Notes: generated by a model from the sequence alone, not told the origin. Numbered from the stretch's first letter, positions 32,223 to 42,579 are shown. The stretch: DNA of 64,000 nucleotides from Gammaproteobacteria bacterium (GCA_019652555.1 BPAJ01000002.1:1-64000); one strand, 5' to 3'. Numbers and translations are program-made.

Positions 32223-32953
32223 CGAAATCTTGAAGGGTCATAGCTGAGTCATAAACCCTAACGTTTCTAACGATTTCAAATTCTTGCCATTCAACAAGTT
32301 TATCCATCTCTTTATCGAACGGAGAAACGCCAGCATCTCGAGGAGCTGAATCTTCCCATTGTTCCATTTCAGTTAAGGACTCATAACCTACAGTGTACAA
32401 GTGAGTTTGCATGCCGCCGCCTGCCATTCTTTCAGATAAACCAAATTGTCCTGGGAAGGAACCTTCAATAGCTTTATCTAAATCTTCAGTGGCTTCGATA
32501 ATCGCTTCCACATTAGATTGTTTAGTTCTGAAATGGATAGATAGCCCAAACAGTATCTTTGTTTGTGGGAGTACCGTAAGTTTGTATAAATGTATTGATT
32601 CGAGTGCCAACTGTTTCTGAATTAGCATTTATTACTGAGCCAAATTTTCTGACTTCCTCGTTATTGGGATCGCTCACTTTTGCCGTCCAAATTTCATGTT
32701 CAGCAAGGCTCGGTTGAAGAATCACAAAAGAATGAGTTTCTTCTATCTTTCCTCCAGCTATGATTGAGTTTAAATGCAAAGATCCTTTAAAATTATTTTT
32801 AACAAAATCAGACTCCATAAACTTATCTGTCGCAGCTACAATTTTTAAAGCATTTTGCGGGTTTTCAACTTTGATTAAAAATTCAATCCAAGTTGGGGAA
32901 CAAAAACTTGCTGAACTTGCTAAAGCCATTATTAATATGATTATTTTTTTCAT
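32215..32953 (-). CDS. Secreted protein with repeated alpha/beta-barrel-like halves, frameshift near 32530
   Basis: Signal peptide MKKIIILIMALASSASFCS; ORF 32522-32980 joins ORF 32215-32628 as TVWAIYPFRTKQSNVEAIIEATEDLDKAIEG. Confidence 0.65.
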
Positions 32954-33025
32954 TTTTTCTCCATAAAAATTTTCTCTCATTACTATAACAAAGTTATAAT
33001 TATCTGGTGTTAGCTAGATTAGTTA

Positions 33026-33523
33026 TTGTTATTGCTTCTTGCGTCATGCGCCTCTGGGTTTGTAGTAAAGGTAGATTCAGACGAGTCCTTTTCCGCAACT
33101 AAATACAAAAACTTTCAAATATACAAACCCGATCCATTTAGAGTTGAGTCCGACGAAGAAGAAAATCCCATCAGAATAAATAGAGTAGCTCAGGCCCTAA
33201 CTTCGTCTCTAGCTGAACTTGGTTTACAGCAAAGTGATAAATCGCCTTTAAAAATTAGCTTTGCAGTCAAAGAAAAGGAAAGATTTAAGCAGATTAATTC
33301 ATCACATTTCTTTTATGGCTTTAGAAACGATCCTTTTTCATATCGTTTTTATGCCAATGATCATCCGCCCATTAATTATTTATCAGTAAAATTCTTTGAT
33401 CAAGAACTGGACAAAGTAGTTTGGTATGCGAATATGCGGATAAACATAACATCTCTTGATACCCAAGAATTGGCTGATGAGATAGTTGCACAAATTTTGT
33501 CAAGATATCCAAAAAGCTCATAA
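33026..33523 (+). CDS. DUF4136-like lipoprotein (5' end probably mis-framed)
   Basis: Lipobox LLASCASG; SATKYKNFQIYKPDPF...INRVAQALTSSLAELGLQQSDKSPLKISFAVKEKE...LADEIVAQILSRYPKSS. Confidence 0.7.
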   Translation: MLLLLASCASGFVVKVDSDESFSATKYKNFQIYKPDPFRVESDEEENPIRINRVAQALTSSLAELGLQQSDKSPLKISFAVKEKERFKQINSSHFFYGFRNDPFSYRFYANDHPPINYLSVKFFDQELDKVVWYANMRINITSLDTQELADEIVAQILSRYPKSS

Positions 33524-33616
33524 TTGCTTCTTTGTAGTGCATTTATTGCACCAATTTAGACTTAAAGTATCTCAAAGTTTTTGTTAAAGTTTTTTACTAC
33601 ATACAAAGGGGATTTT

Positions 33617-34828
33617 ATGGATACTGGTAATACCGCATGGATAATAACTTCCACTGCACTCGTTTTATTTATGACTTTGCCTGGACTTGCGCTTTTTTAT
33701 GCAGGTCTTGTGAGAGCAAGCAATATTCTCTCGGTCTTGATGCATTGTTTTACCATTGCATGTATAAGCTCTATTGCATGGTTGGTGATAGCCTACAGCA
33801 TAGCTTTCAGCGGTGATGCTCCCTATTTTGGTGATTTAGGTAATTTATTTTTAGCAAATTTATCTAGGGACAGCATGGCTGGAGACATTCCAGAAAGTGT
33901 GTTTTTCATGTTCCAAATGACTTTTGCCATTATTACACCAGCTTTGATCGTTGGTGCATATCCAGAAAGAATTAAATTTAGTTTTGTTGCGGTCTTCTCT
34001 TTGTTGTGGGTGATTTTAATTTATGCTCCGATAGTTCACTGGATTTGGGCCGAAGGAGGTTGGCTCTACGAGATGGGTCTAAGAGACTTTGCTGGTGGTT
34101 TGGTAGTTCACCTTACTGCAGGAATAACAGCTTTAGTGATAGCCTATTTCTTGGGTCCAAGAGATGGATTTCCAAATTCTGTACAACCTCCTCACAACCC
34201 AGGACTAACGATGATGGGAGCTTGCATGTTATGGGTAGGTTGGTTTGGCTTTAACGGAGGAAGTGCTCTAGCTGCAAATGGAGATGCTGGAATGGCAATT
34301 TTAGTAACGCATATCTCTGCTGCGACAGCAACGATTGTCTGGATTATCATTGAAAAAATTAAGTTTGGAAAATCTTCTTTGGTGGGAGCGGTAACCGGTT
34401 GTATTGCTGGTTTAGCTTCCATTACTCCAGCAAGTGGCTCAGTAGGCCCAATGGGCGGTTTGATCATAGGTTTGATTGCAGGAGGAGTATGTTATTACAT
34501 GGTTAACATCGTAAAAGAAACTTTCAACATAGATGATTCGCTAGATGTGTTTGCCGTTCATGGGATTGGCGGATTATTGGGAATCTTGCTTATTCCTTTT
34601 TTAACTGCAGAGAGTTACGGCGGTATCGGTTATGACGAAGGATCAAGCTTCAGCGATCTTATGACCACCCAGGTCATCGGAGCGGTAAGCGTAGGTCTAT
34701 TTACTTTGATTGGCTCGGTTATCTTGTTATTGATCACCAAATCCATATTTGGCTTGAGAGTTTCAGATGATTCTCAGGAAGAAGGCCTGGATGTTGCCGA
34801 ACACGGTCAGTCAGGTTACAAACTATAA
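33617..34828 (+). CDS. amt: Ammonium transporter (Amt family)
   Basis: TAWIITSTALVLFMTLPGLALFYAGLVRASNILSVLMHCF; DFAGGLVVHLTAGITALV; GWFGFNGGSAL; DVFAVHGIGGLLG. Confidence 0.96.
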   Translation: MDTGNTAWIITSTALVLFMTLPGLALFYAGLVRASNILSVLMHCFTIACISSIAWLVIAYSIAFSGDAPYFGDLGNLFLANLSRDSMAGDIPESVFFMFQMTFAIITPALIVGAYPERIKFSFVAVFSLLWVILIYAPIVHWIWAEGGWLYEMGLRDFAGGLVVHLTAGITALVIAYFLGPRDGFPNSVQPPHNPGLTMMGACMLWVGWFGFNGGSALAANGDAGMAILVTHISAATATIVWIIIEKIKFGKSSLVGAVTGCIAGLASITPASGSVGPMGGLIIGLIAGGVCYYMVNIVKETFNIDDSLDVFAVHGIGGLLGILLIPFLTAESYGGIGYDEGSSFSDLMTTQVIGAVSVGLFTLIGSVILLLITKSIFGLRVSDDSQEEGLDVAEHGQSGYKL

Positions 34829-34843
34829 ACTGATAAACTGAAA

Positions 34844-35065
34844 ATGAACTCTGGGATATTTATTCTAGGTGGAGTAACTTTTAACAGCTTTTGTGCTTTT
34901 AAAATCAGCGCTTTTATTTTCTTGCTCCAAGATATTAAAGAGGGAAAAGAGAGATCCTGGTTGAAACTCTTTCAAGTATTTCTCGTTGATCTGATAATTA
35001 TGATTATTGGAGTCATTGGCACAGGTATTCTTTTCATGACTTTATTAAAGATGGCTCATGGATAA
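34844..35065 (+). CDS. Small membrane protein (73 aa)
   Basis: Two hydrophobic segments; same strand and directly abutting the next CDS. Confidence 0.55.
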   Translation: MNSGIFILGGVTFNSFCAFKISAFIFLLQDIKEGKERSWLKLFQVFLVDLIIMIIGVIGTGILFMTLLKMAHG

Positions 35066-35473
35066 ATGCAAACCAAACTTACTCTAGGTTATTTAGGATT
35101 TTTACCATTTGCAGCTTTAACAATCTTGCCTTGGATTCTTGGAGAAAGTTATGAAAAGATTTCATTCCAATTATTGGTTGTTTATGGAGGAATAATTATT
35201 TCATTTCTTTCAGGAATAATTTGGGGAATAAATACTGCTAATCAAAAGAATTTAACCATCTCCATTATCTTTTCGCTTTTAGGATTTGGAGCGATTTTAA
35301 TGGCTTGGATAAATCTCATTTTTGCCATGAGTTTATTATTTTTTCTTTTTTATCTTTTTTATCTCTTTGAATCTAAAACGAATCCCCAATTTTCAGATTC
35401 TGACTACAGCAAGCTTAGAAAAATCTTACTTCAGGAGTATGTGGATGTTATATGTTTTCAATTGTTATTCTGA
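35066..35473 (+). CDS. DUF3429-like membrane protein
   Basis: LGYLGFLPFAALTILPWILG..YEKISFQLLVVYGGIIISFLSGIIWGI. Confidence 0.7.
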   Translation: MQTKLTLGYLGFLPFAALTILPWILGESYEKISFQLLVVYGGIIISFLSGIIWGINTANQKNLTISIIFSLLGFGAILMAWINLIFAMSLLFFLFYLFYLFESKTNPQFSDSDYSKLRKILLQEYVDVICFQLLF

Positions 35474-35491
35474 TTTATTAAACTAGAAAAG

Positions 35492-36538
35492 GTGAAGTGG
35501 ACAAAGAAAAAAGCTAATAATTGGTATGATGAGCAGCCTTGGCTTGTAGGTTGTAATTTCTTACCAAGCACTGCAATCAATCAACTGGAAATGTTTCAGG
35601 AGGACTCTTTCGACGAAGATACCATCACAAGAGAATTGAATTGGGCTAAAGATCTAGGGTTTAACTCCTTGAGAGTGTATTTGCATGATCTGCTTTGGTC
35701 GAGGAGAGATAAATTTAAGAAAACTTTTGAAAAATTTCTAGACCTTTGTCACGAAAGGAACATCAAGCCAATTATTGTTCTTTTTGATGACTGTCACAGG
35801 CCCTATCCAAAACTAGGCAAGCAACCTATGCCTGTTAAAGGGGTTCATAATTCTGGCTGGAAGCAAAGTCCAGGTATGGCACTGGTCAATGAAATACATG
35901 AAGAAAAGGTTGACGCAAAAGAATTAAATAGATTGAAAGAATTCATTCAAGGAATGTTAAGAGATTATGCAAACGATGAAAGAATTTTGATGTGGGATAT
36001 TTATAATGAACCGGGCCAATTTGGTATGGGTGATAAAGCTCTTAAATTACTTAGTCTTACATGGGAATGGGCTCATGAGGCAAGACCTTCGCAACCTATT
36101 ACTTCTTGTTTGGATGGTTCCATCGGTGAAGAAATTTTAAAACTCAATGGCGAAAATTCAGATGTAATAACCTTTCATACTTACGAAGCAGAAAAATTGG
36201 AACCTACTATTGAAAGACTTAAAAAATTTGAAAGACCTTTATTATGCACTGAATACATGGCAAGAGAATTTGGTACCACTTTTGAATTCTCGCTTCCAAT
36301 CTTCAAAAAAGAAAATGTAGGATGTTTCAACTGGGGATTAGTAGCAGGAAAGAGTCAAACTCATTTTGGTTGGTCTACGATTTTAGAATTGCAAAAGAAG
36401 AAAGAAAATGGAGAATTTTTAAATGATAACGACGAAATACCAGAACCCGATGAATGGTTCCACGACATCTTCAGAGTCGATGGTTCTCCTTACGACGAAA
36501 AAGAAATAGAGTTTATTAAAAAGACTGCTTCAGGTTAA
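35492..36538 (+). CDS. Glycoside hydrolase (TIM-barrel, cellulase/GH5-like)
   Basis: GFNSLRVYLHDLLW...LDLCHERNIKPIIVLFDDCHRP...DERILMWDIYNEPG...VITFHTYEAEKLE...RPLLCTEYMAREFGTTFE. Confidence 0.85.
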   Translation: MKWTKKKANNWYDEQPWLVGCNFLPSTAINQLEMFQEDSFDEDTITRELNWAKDLGFNSLRVYLHDLLWSRRDKFKKTFEKFLDLCHERNIKPIIVLFDDCHRPYPKLGKQPMPVKGVHNSGWKQSPGMALVNEIHEEKVDAKELNRLKEFIQGMLRDYANDERILMWDIYNEPGQFGMGDKALKLLSLTWEWAHEARPSQPITSCLDGSIGEEILKLNGENSDVITFHTYEAEKLEPTIERLKKFERPLLCTEYMAREFGTTFEFSLPIFKKENVGCFNWGLVAGKSQTHFGWSTILELQKKKENGEFLNDNDEIPEPDEWFHDIFRVDGSPYDEKEIEFIKKTASG

Positions 36539-36540
36539 AA

Positions 36541-36566
36541 AAAGGCGGGATGACCCCGCCTTTTTG
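36541..36566 (+). terminator. Rho-independent terminator
   Basis: AAAGGCGGG-ATGA-CCCCGCCTTTTTG directly after the GH5-like stop codon. Confidence 0.85.
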
Positions 36567-36571
36567 TTTGC

Positions 36572-37312
36572 TCACTCGGTATAAAGAGCTCCATTCCAAA
36601 TAGCCAGTTGAGTTGAGATTTCATTCGCAACTATTGAAGAAAAACTTTGTGTTCTAGAATTAAATCTAGCAAAGCTTTCAGAATCATTGAATGTTGAAAG
36701 TTGCTCAATCATTTGTTGTTGGTTTTCATAACCAGCCCAGACAAATAAAGACTCGCCATGAAGAGCGCCAGCAAAAGCGACTTTCATACCATAAGAGTCT
36801 CCGGCAATACCTTCGTCTTCTATCTCCTCAATCATTTTATCCCATTCTCTGAGGTAGCGTGGAAAGTCAGTTGTTTCTACGCGCCAGACATAAAAAACTT
36901 TATTTTTATCAACATCTGCGGCTGTGATTTTTTCTCTGATATTCATATATACAGATTCAGAAATGTTCTGGGTGCCATTTTGGGCAGCTGTAGCTAACAA
37001 GTTAGCAACTGCTGGAGAAGTTGTCGCCATGTCGACAGCTTTTTGGTACGAAGCAGCATCCGGATAATAAAATTCTATAGAATGAGTTGTTTGATCAGTG
37101 CCATTTGCATTAGATGCATAAAGAGCGGCTGAAATTCCAAGACTTTTAAAGTCATCTGACTCCATATATCTACTTACGTTTTGAAAGGTTGCTAATGGAT
37201 TGACAGAACTTACTCCAAAGGCAGCATGCATTCCTGTAGCTGCAAACTGTTGTGCTACAGCAGAAGTACTTATAGTTAAAAGACTTAGTAAAAATATTTT
37301 AATTAATTTCAT
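36572..37312 (-). CDS. Secreted protein with repeated alpha/beta-barrel-like halves
   Basis: Signal peptide MKLIKIFLLSLLTISTSAVAQ; halves GVSSVNPLATFQNVSRYMESDDFK... and VWRVETTDFPRYLREWDKMIEEIEDEG. Confidence 0.7.
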   Translation of the reverse strand: MKLIKIFLLSLLTISTSAVAQQFAATGMHAAFGVSSVNPLATFQNVSRYMESDDFKSLGISAALYASNANGTDQTTHSIEFYYPDAASYQKAVDMATTSPAVANLLATAAQNGTQNISESVYMNIREKITAADVDKNKVFYVWRVETTDFPRYLREWDKMIEEIEDEGIAGDSYGMKVAFAGALHGESLFVWAGYENQQQMIEQLSTFNDSESFARFNSRTQSFSSIVANEISTQLAIWNGALYTE

Positions 37313-37325
37313 TATTTACCTCCAA

Positions 37326-38039
37326 CTATTGCTTTGGCCAACCTTTGACAGGTATGACAACTGAAGTATTGATAACTTTTCTATTATTCCCAACTTTCCT
37401 TGAAAATTTAGCAAAATCCGAAGAAGTTGTTAAAGTTTGTTGATTGGCAGTTAAAGAATCAAAGTCAGATGCTCCAATATAAACGAAATGAGTTGATTGG
37501 TCGTTTCCAGCAAAAGCACGATTAATGCCATATGAACCATTTACTGAACCTTCTGCTGATAATGAATCCATCATTTCTGTCCAAGCCTCAATGTAAGCTG
37601 TCTCATTTTTTAAAGTCACGTCATATCTTAAAAAGATAGAGTCCTTGGTCCAATCTCCAAACTCAGCAACGGGCAGATTCAAAGAATTTCTCACCTGGCT
37701 TGCTGAAGAAACAAATGACTGAAGCATCGCAGCTGCTTCAGGGCAAGAATTCGCTAATTGTCCTGCTTTTTGAAAATCTGCTCTAGTTTCAAAGGATAAG
37801 ATCAGAAAATGTGTTGCTGGCGAGGACCCGTTTATGGTTTCTGCCATTAAGGTCATATCAGCAGGAAATTTTTTTCCACATTCTGAGGATGCGAATTTAT
37901 CTATTGCTCCAACGATTGCAGGGGGATTAGATACTTGCATGAAGTAAAAAGCATGCATTTCGTGTCTGCCTGTCTCTTCAGAAACTAAGGCAAAAGACAA
38001 CAAAAATGCAAGAGTAAGGTATGTATATTTTTTTATCAT
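37326..38039 (-). CDS. Secreted protein with repeated alpha/beta-barrel-like halves, paralog of 36572-37312
   Basis: Signal peptide MIKKYTYLTLAFLLSFALVS; FMQVSNPPAIVGAIDKFASSECG... and RYDVTLKNETAYIEAWTEMMDSLSAEG...SYGINRAFAG parallel to SYGMKVAFAG in the neighbour. Confidence 0.7.
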   Translation of the reverse strand: MIKKYTYLTLAFLLSFALVSEETGRHEMHAFYFMQVSNPPAIVGAIDKFASSECGKKFPADMTLMAETINGSSPATHFLILSFETRADFQKAGQLANSCPEAAAMLQSFVSSASQVRNSLNLPVAEFGDWTKDSIFLRYDVTLKNETAYIEAWTEMMDSLSAEGSVNGSYGINRAFAGNDQSTHFVYIGASDFDSLTANQQTLTTSSDFAKFSRKVGNNRKVINTSVVIPVKGWPKQ

Positions 38040-38093
38040 TTTTTTTCTCCTTAAAAAAATTGGAATTTAAATATAGCAAATCAGATTTATGTA

Positions 38094-39266
38094 TCAAGAC
38101 TCAGAGAACCTTTTTACTTCTCGCCAAACTCTCAATAGATTCCCACCAAAAATTTTTTTGATCTCCTCTTTTGTATAGTCTCTATTCAATAACTCTTTAA
38201 TCAAATTTGGATAGGTTGAAGTGTCCTCCAAGCCAACTGGAAAGTTTCGCCACCCATCATAATCTGAGCCTATGCCCACATGATCAATGCCTACAAGTTC
38301 TTTTACTCGGTCTATATGATCTGCAACATCTTTAACAGTCACAACAAGATTAGGATATTTTTTCTTTTCGGCAATGAATTCTGATCCAAAACAAATTTGA
38401 ATGACACCTTCGTTTTTTGCTAGTTCTCGTAACATATCATCAGAAACATTTCTTTCGAACCCTGGAACAAAATGTCTTAGTGAACTGTGTGAAGCAATTA
38501 CCGGAGTTTTGGTCAACTTGAGAACTTCATAGAATGCTGCATCTGAAACATGACTGATATCGATCATCACACCTTGCTTGTTCATCTCAGCGACTACCTT
38601 TCTTCCGAACGGGCTTAAGCCGCCCCAATTTTTGTTTGAGTCGTATGAGGAGTCTGAAATATGATTACTTTTCGAGTGGGCAAGAGTAATGTAGTTAATC
38701 CCCATATCTGAAAATACTTTTATGTTTGAAAGTTTGCTTTCAATTGGCGCCCCATTTTCCATACCATAAACAACCTGCATAACGCCCTTTTCATTAGTAA
38801 TTTCTTCCGGTGATTTAACTAATCTAAATTTACTTGGGTGTTTATTCATGATGTCTTCTAAAATCTGTATTAAATCCTTAGCCATTTCAAAAGCTGTACC
38901 TTTTTCCTCTGCTGATGGCGGAGTAAAAATAACAAAAAAAGGTACATTTAATCCCCCACTTACTGCACGATCGAAATCAAAGTGCAAAGAGGATGCTTTA
39001 GTAATATCTTCGTAAAAACCATTTTTACTTTGTTGCATGTATAGTTGAATCGGTGTATCTAGATGAGTATCAATAATAATCATCTCTTGAGCTAATTCTT
39101 GAGCTAAATTGTTGATTTTGTCTCGTTCTCTTTTTTTATCCATTAACTTTCTAGCCTTCATGACATCTTGGAGACGTGTTTGATAGTTTTTGTCTCTATA
39201 TTCAGTAAAAGACAAATGGGAAATTAATAAAAAACAGATAAGGGTTATAGTTCTTAGAATAATCAT
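38094..39266 (-). CDS. Membrane dipeptidase (peptidase M19)
   Basis: IIDTHLDTPIQLYM; YGMENGAPI; INYITLAHSKSNHISDSS; DISHVSDAAFYEVLKLTKTPVIASHSS; VGIDHVGIGSDYDG. Confidence 0.95.
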   Translation of the reverse strand: MIILRTITLICFLLISHLSFTEYRDKNYQTRLQDVMKARKLMDKKRERDKINNLAQELAQEMIIIDTHLDTPIQLYMQQSKNGFYEDITKASSLHFDFDRAVSGGLNVPFFVIFTPPSAEEKGTAFEMAKDLIQILEDIMNKHPSKFRLVKSPEEITNEKGVMQVVYGMENGAPIESKLSNIKVFSDMGINYITLAHSKSNHISDSSYDSNKNWGGLSPFGRKVVAEMNKQGVMIDISHVSDAAFYEVLKLTKTPVIASHSSLRHFVPGFERNVSDDMLRELAKNEGVIQICFGSEFIAEKKKYPNLVVTVKDVADHIDRVKELVGIDHVGIGSDYDGWRNFPVGLEDTSTYPNLIKELLNRDYTKEEIKKIFGGNLLRVWREVKRFSES

Positions 39267-41011
39267 GGCAGTCTTATTTTATCAACCATTTTGCCCACTT
39301 CAATTGGCGGTTTGGATGAAGCTGACGAAATCACTATGGCAGTTAAAAAATTAATAATCATACCTAGAAAGCCAATTCCTTCCGGAGAAATGCCCAAAAG
39401 CCAATAAGAGCTGGAATCGAGTTCGCTGAATAAAAATTTAAAATAAATAATGTAGCTGGCTGTAAAAATCAATCCTGCCAACATGCCTGCAATAGCACCT
39501 TCCTTATTCAGCCTTTTTGAAAAGATACCCAGGAATAAAGCAGGAAAAATAGTTGAAGCAGCTAAACCGAATGCAAAGGCTACGACCTGGGCAACGAAAG
39601 CTGGCGGATAAATTCCAAAAAGACCAGCAACTATTATTGCAACTGCCGCGGAGCATCTCGCATAAAATAGTTCTTGTCTTTCGTTTATTTTTGGCATGAA
39701 AGTTTTTTTAAGCAAATCGTGAGATATGGAAGAAGAAATAACCAGAAGAAGGCCTGCTGCAGTAGACAAAGCTGAGCGCCAACCCTCCTGCTGCAACTAA
39801 AGCCATAACCACGCAGGAAGTTTAGCTATTTCAGGATTTGCTAAAACCATAATGTCTCGATCGATATAGACCTCATTAGAATTGTCTAGAGTAGGAAGAT
39901 TTTTTATTTCTCGTTGACCCTGGCTTCCAAATTCATCAGAAAAAATTGGCCTGCTTCCTTCGAAAGGTTTACCGGCTGAGTAATTTATCAAGCCATCATC
40001 ATTTTTATCCTGCCATGCAATCAAACCAATATTCTCCCAATTCTTAAACCAATCCGGCGAATCTAAGTAGCTTTTTTCCTGGATTGACTCTATGAAATTA
40101 ACTCTGGAAAAGGCAGCCACTGCAGGAGCTGTTGTATATAAAAAAGCAATGAAAACTAAAGCATAACCTGCTGATTTTCTGGCATCACTTACTCTAGGAA
40201 CAGTAAAAAATCTCACTATTACATGTGGTAATCCAGCTGTACCAAACATCAATGCTGCTGTAATACAAAAAATATCAATATTTGATTTTGTATTTTCTGT
40301 ATAAGCACTAAACCCAAGATCAATGGATAACTGATCAAGTTTATCCAAAAGGTATGTAGAACTGTTTACCAGAGTATCCCCAAACCCTAATTGTGGAATA
40401 GGGTTTCCAGTGATTAGAATGGAAATGAAAATTGCTGGAACAAGATATGCAAATATCATGACGCAATATTGAGCAACTTGTGTGTAAGTGATCCCCTTCA
40501 TACCACCTAAAACTGCATAGAAGAAAACAACAATCATTCCAATAATTACTCCGACCTGTATCTCAACTTCCAAAAATCTTGAAAATACGATGCCAACTCC
40601 TCTCATTTGTCCGGCAACATATGTGAAAGAAATAAAAATCAGGCACAGTACAGCAACAAGGCGGGCTGTTTTTGAATAATATCTTGTACCGATAAAATCT
40701 GGGACAGTGTATTGACCAAACTTTCTCAAATATGGAGCTAAAAGCAAGGCAAGTAGAACATATCCGCCAGTCCAACCCATAAGATAAACAGCTCCATCCT
40801 TCCCCAAAAAAGATATAAGCCCTGCCATAGAAATAAAGGATGCTGCAGACATCCAATCTGCTGCAGTTGCCATGCCATTCGCAATGGGATTAACTCCTTT
40901 GCCAGCAACATAAAATTCATTTGTGGAGCTAGCTCGAGACCAAATTGCAATTGCGATGTACGTGGCAAAAGACAGGCCTACAAATATATAAGTCAGAAGT
41001 TGGCTACTCAT
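39263..41011 (-). CDS. Sodium:solute symporter (acetate permease-like, VC_2705 subfamily), two compensating frameshifts near 39780-39800
   Basis: ASSTNEFYVAGKGVNPIANGMATAADWMSAASFISMAGLI; GGMKGITYTQVAQYCVMIFAYLVPA; shifted frames VMALVAAGGLA and ALSTAAGLLLVISSSISHDLLKK. Confidence 0.93.
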
Positions 41012-41261
41012 TTTCCTCTTCCTTAATGCCTATTTTCTTTTCTAAGAAATGCATGGCAATTACGTAAACAAAAATAAGTATCACAAAGCCATAAATACTT
41101 CCCTGTTGAGCAAACCAAAATCCCAGTTTAAAACCACCAAGAGAAAATTGGTCCAGAAACTCAGAAAAAATGATGCCAAAGCCAAAAGAAATGATAAACC
41201 AAACAAAAAGTAAAACAGAGAGAAGTTTTAAGTTTGCTTTCCAATAATCTTGCGAGGACAT
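41004..41261 (-). CDS. DUF4212 protein (small subunit of sodium:solute symporter)
   Basis: YWKANLKLLSVLLFVWFIISFGFGIIF...LGGFKLGFWFAQQGSIYGFVILIFVYVIAM; overlaps the symporter start. Confidence 0.92.
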   Translation of the reverse strand: MSSQDYWKANLKLLSVLLFVWFIISFGFGIIFSEFLDQFSLGGFKLGFWFAQQGSIYGFVILIFVYVIAMHFLEKKIGIKEEENE

Positions 41262-41326
41262 AATTTTATTTGTTTTAGAAAAAAATATTATAAGATGAAC
41301 TCATTAGATATTACCAAGGAAGAATT

Positions 41327-42370
41327 TTGGAAAATAAAGAAACAGTTTTAGTAACAGGTGGATCAGGATTTATTGCTTCTCATTGTATTATTCAACTTGC
41401 TGCGGCAGGTTATAAAATTAAAGCAACAGTAAGAGATTTATCCAGAACAAATAAACTGAATCAAACTCTCTTAAGTGGCTTAGAAAAATATGAAGGTAAA
41501 TCAGATCTGTCTGTAGATTGGAAAATTGCAAATTTGTCTTCAGATGATGGCTGGGACGAGGCAATGGAAGGATGTGACTATGTTTTGCATGTAGCATCTC
41601 CCATTTCCACTAACTTACCAAAAAATGAAGACGAAATGGTAAAGCCAGCAGTTGAAGGAACTCTTCGGGTTTTGAATGCTGCCTCAAAAGCAGGAGTGAA
41701 AAGAGTAATTATAACTTCTTCGGTTGCTGCAATTATGTATGGAACCGACAAGCAAGGAGTTTTCAACGAAAATGACTGGACAGAGCCATTCAGTGATAAG
41801 ACAAATGTTTACGCAAAATCCAAGACTTTAGCTGAGCGAGCAGCTTGGGATTTTATTGAGAAAGATAATTCTGGAATGGAGTTATCTACGGTTTTGCCGG
41901 CAATGGTTTTTGGTCCGATTTTAGAAGAAGATTTTGGAGTAAGTGTTGGTGTTATTTTAGATATGATGAATGGTAAGTACCCCATAGTGCCAAATTGGGA
42001 TATGGGTATTGTTGATGTAAGAGATGTAGCTGCTCTTGAATTGTTAGCTATGACTAAACCTGAGGCTGCAGGGAAACGCTTTGTGTGTTCAGCAGAAAAT
42101 ATGTTTATGAAAGAACAAAATGAATATTTATCAGAAATCTTTCCTGAATCTGCCTCAAAAATTCCAAAAAGAGTTGCCCCAAATTGGCTTATAAAATTTT
42201 TAGCCTTTTTTTTACCGCCACTAAAAATGATTGCAGAAGGCTTAGGCAAGGAAAGGAGTATGGATTCTTCTCAAGCAAAAAACTTACTAGGATGGAGTCC
42301 CAGATCAGCTAAGGAAGCAGTAAAATCAGCTGCCGAAAGTGCAAAAGAGTATGGACTTATAAATGATTAG
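41327..42370 (+). CDS. NAD-dependent epimerase/dehydratase (dihydroflavonol reductase-like)
   Basis: TVLVTGGSGFIASHCIIQLAAAGYKIKATVRD...VLHVASPI...KRVIITSSVAAI...YAKSKTLAE. TTG start. Confidence 0.92.
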   Translation: MENKETVLVTGGSGFIASHCIIQLAAAGYKIKATVRDLSRTNKLNQTLLSGLEKYEGKSDLSVDWKIANLSSDDGWDEAMEGCDYVLHVASPISTNLPKNEDEMVKPAVEGTLRVLNAASKAGVKRVIITSSVAAIMYGTDKQGVFNENDWTEPFSDKTNVYAKSKTLAERAAWDFIEKDNSGMELSTVLPAMVFGPILEEDFGVSVGVILDMMNGKYPIVPNWDMGIVDVRDVAALELLAMTKPEAAGKRFVCSAENMFMKEQNEYLSEIFPESASKIPKRVAPNWLIKFLAFFLPPLKMIAEGLGKERSMDSSQAKNLLGWSPRSAKEAVKSAAESAKEYGLIND

Positions 42371-42388
42371 TCTTTTATGAAAGAAAAG

Positions 42389-42565
42389 CTAATTTAAATT
42401 ATTCTTTTGTACCCAAAATTCTTCAAAATAATTTCCTTTTTGGGGTCGTTCTTTGTAAAGAGAGGTGTAATATCCTCCAAAAACTTTACCATCTTGAACA
42501 TCAGTACTTGGCCTTGGGTCGCCGATTTTAAAAGGTTTACCAGTATCAGGATTTAATCTTTTCAT
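42389..42565 (-). CDS. 58-aa conserved-looking small protein (not in ORF track)
   Basis: MKRLNPDTGKPFKIGDPRPSTDVQDGKVFGGYYTSLYKERPQKGNYFEEFWVQKNNLN*; SD-like GAGAGGA upstream. Confidence 0.6.
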   Translation of the reverse strand: MKRLNPDTGKPFKIGDPRPSTDVQDGKVFGGYYTSLYKERPQKGNYFEEFWVQKNNLN

Positions 42566-42579
42566 AATTGTCCTCTCAA

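Noticed and set aside
41809-42249. 146-aa ORF antisense to the epimerase
   Set aside because: Fully opposite a conserved SDR-type gene; no family resemblance.
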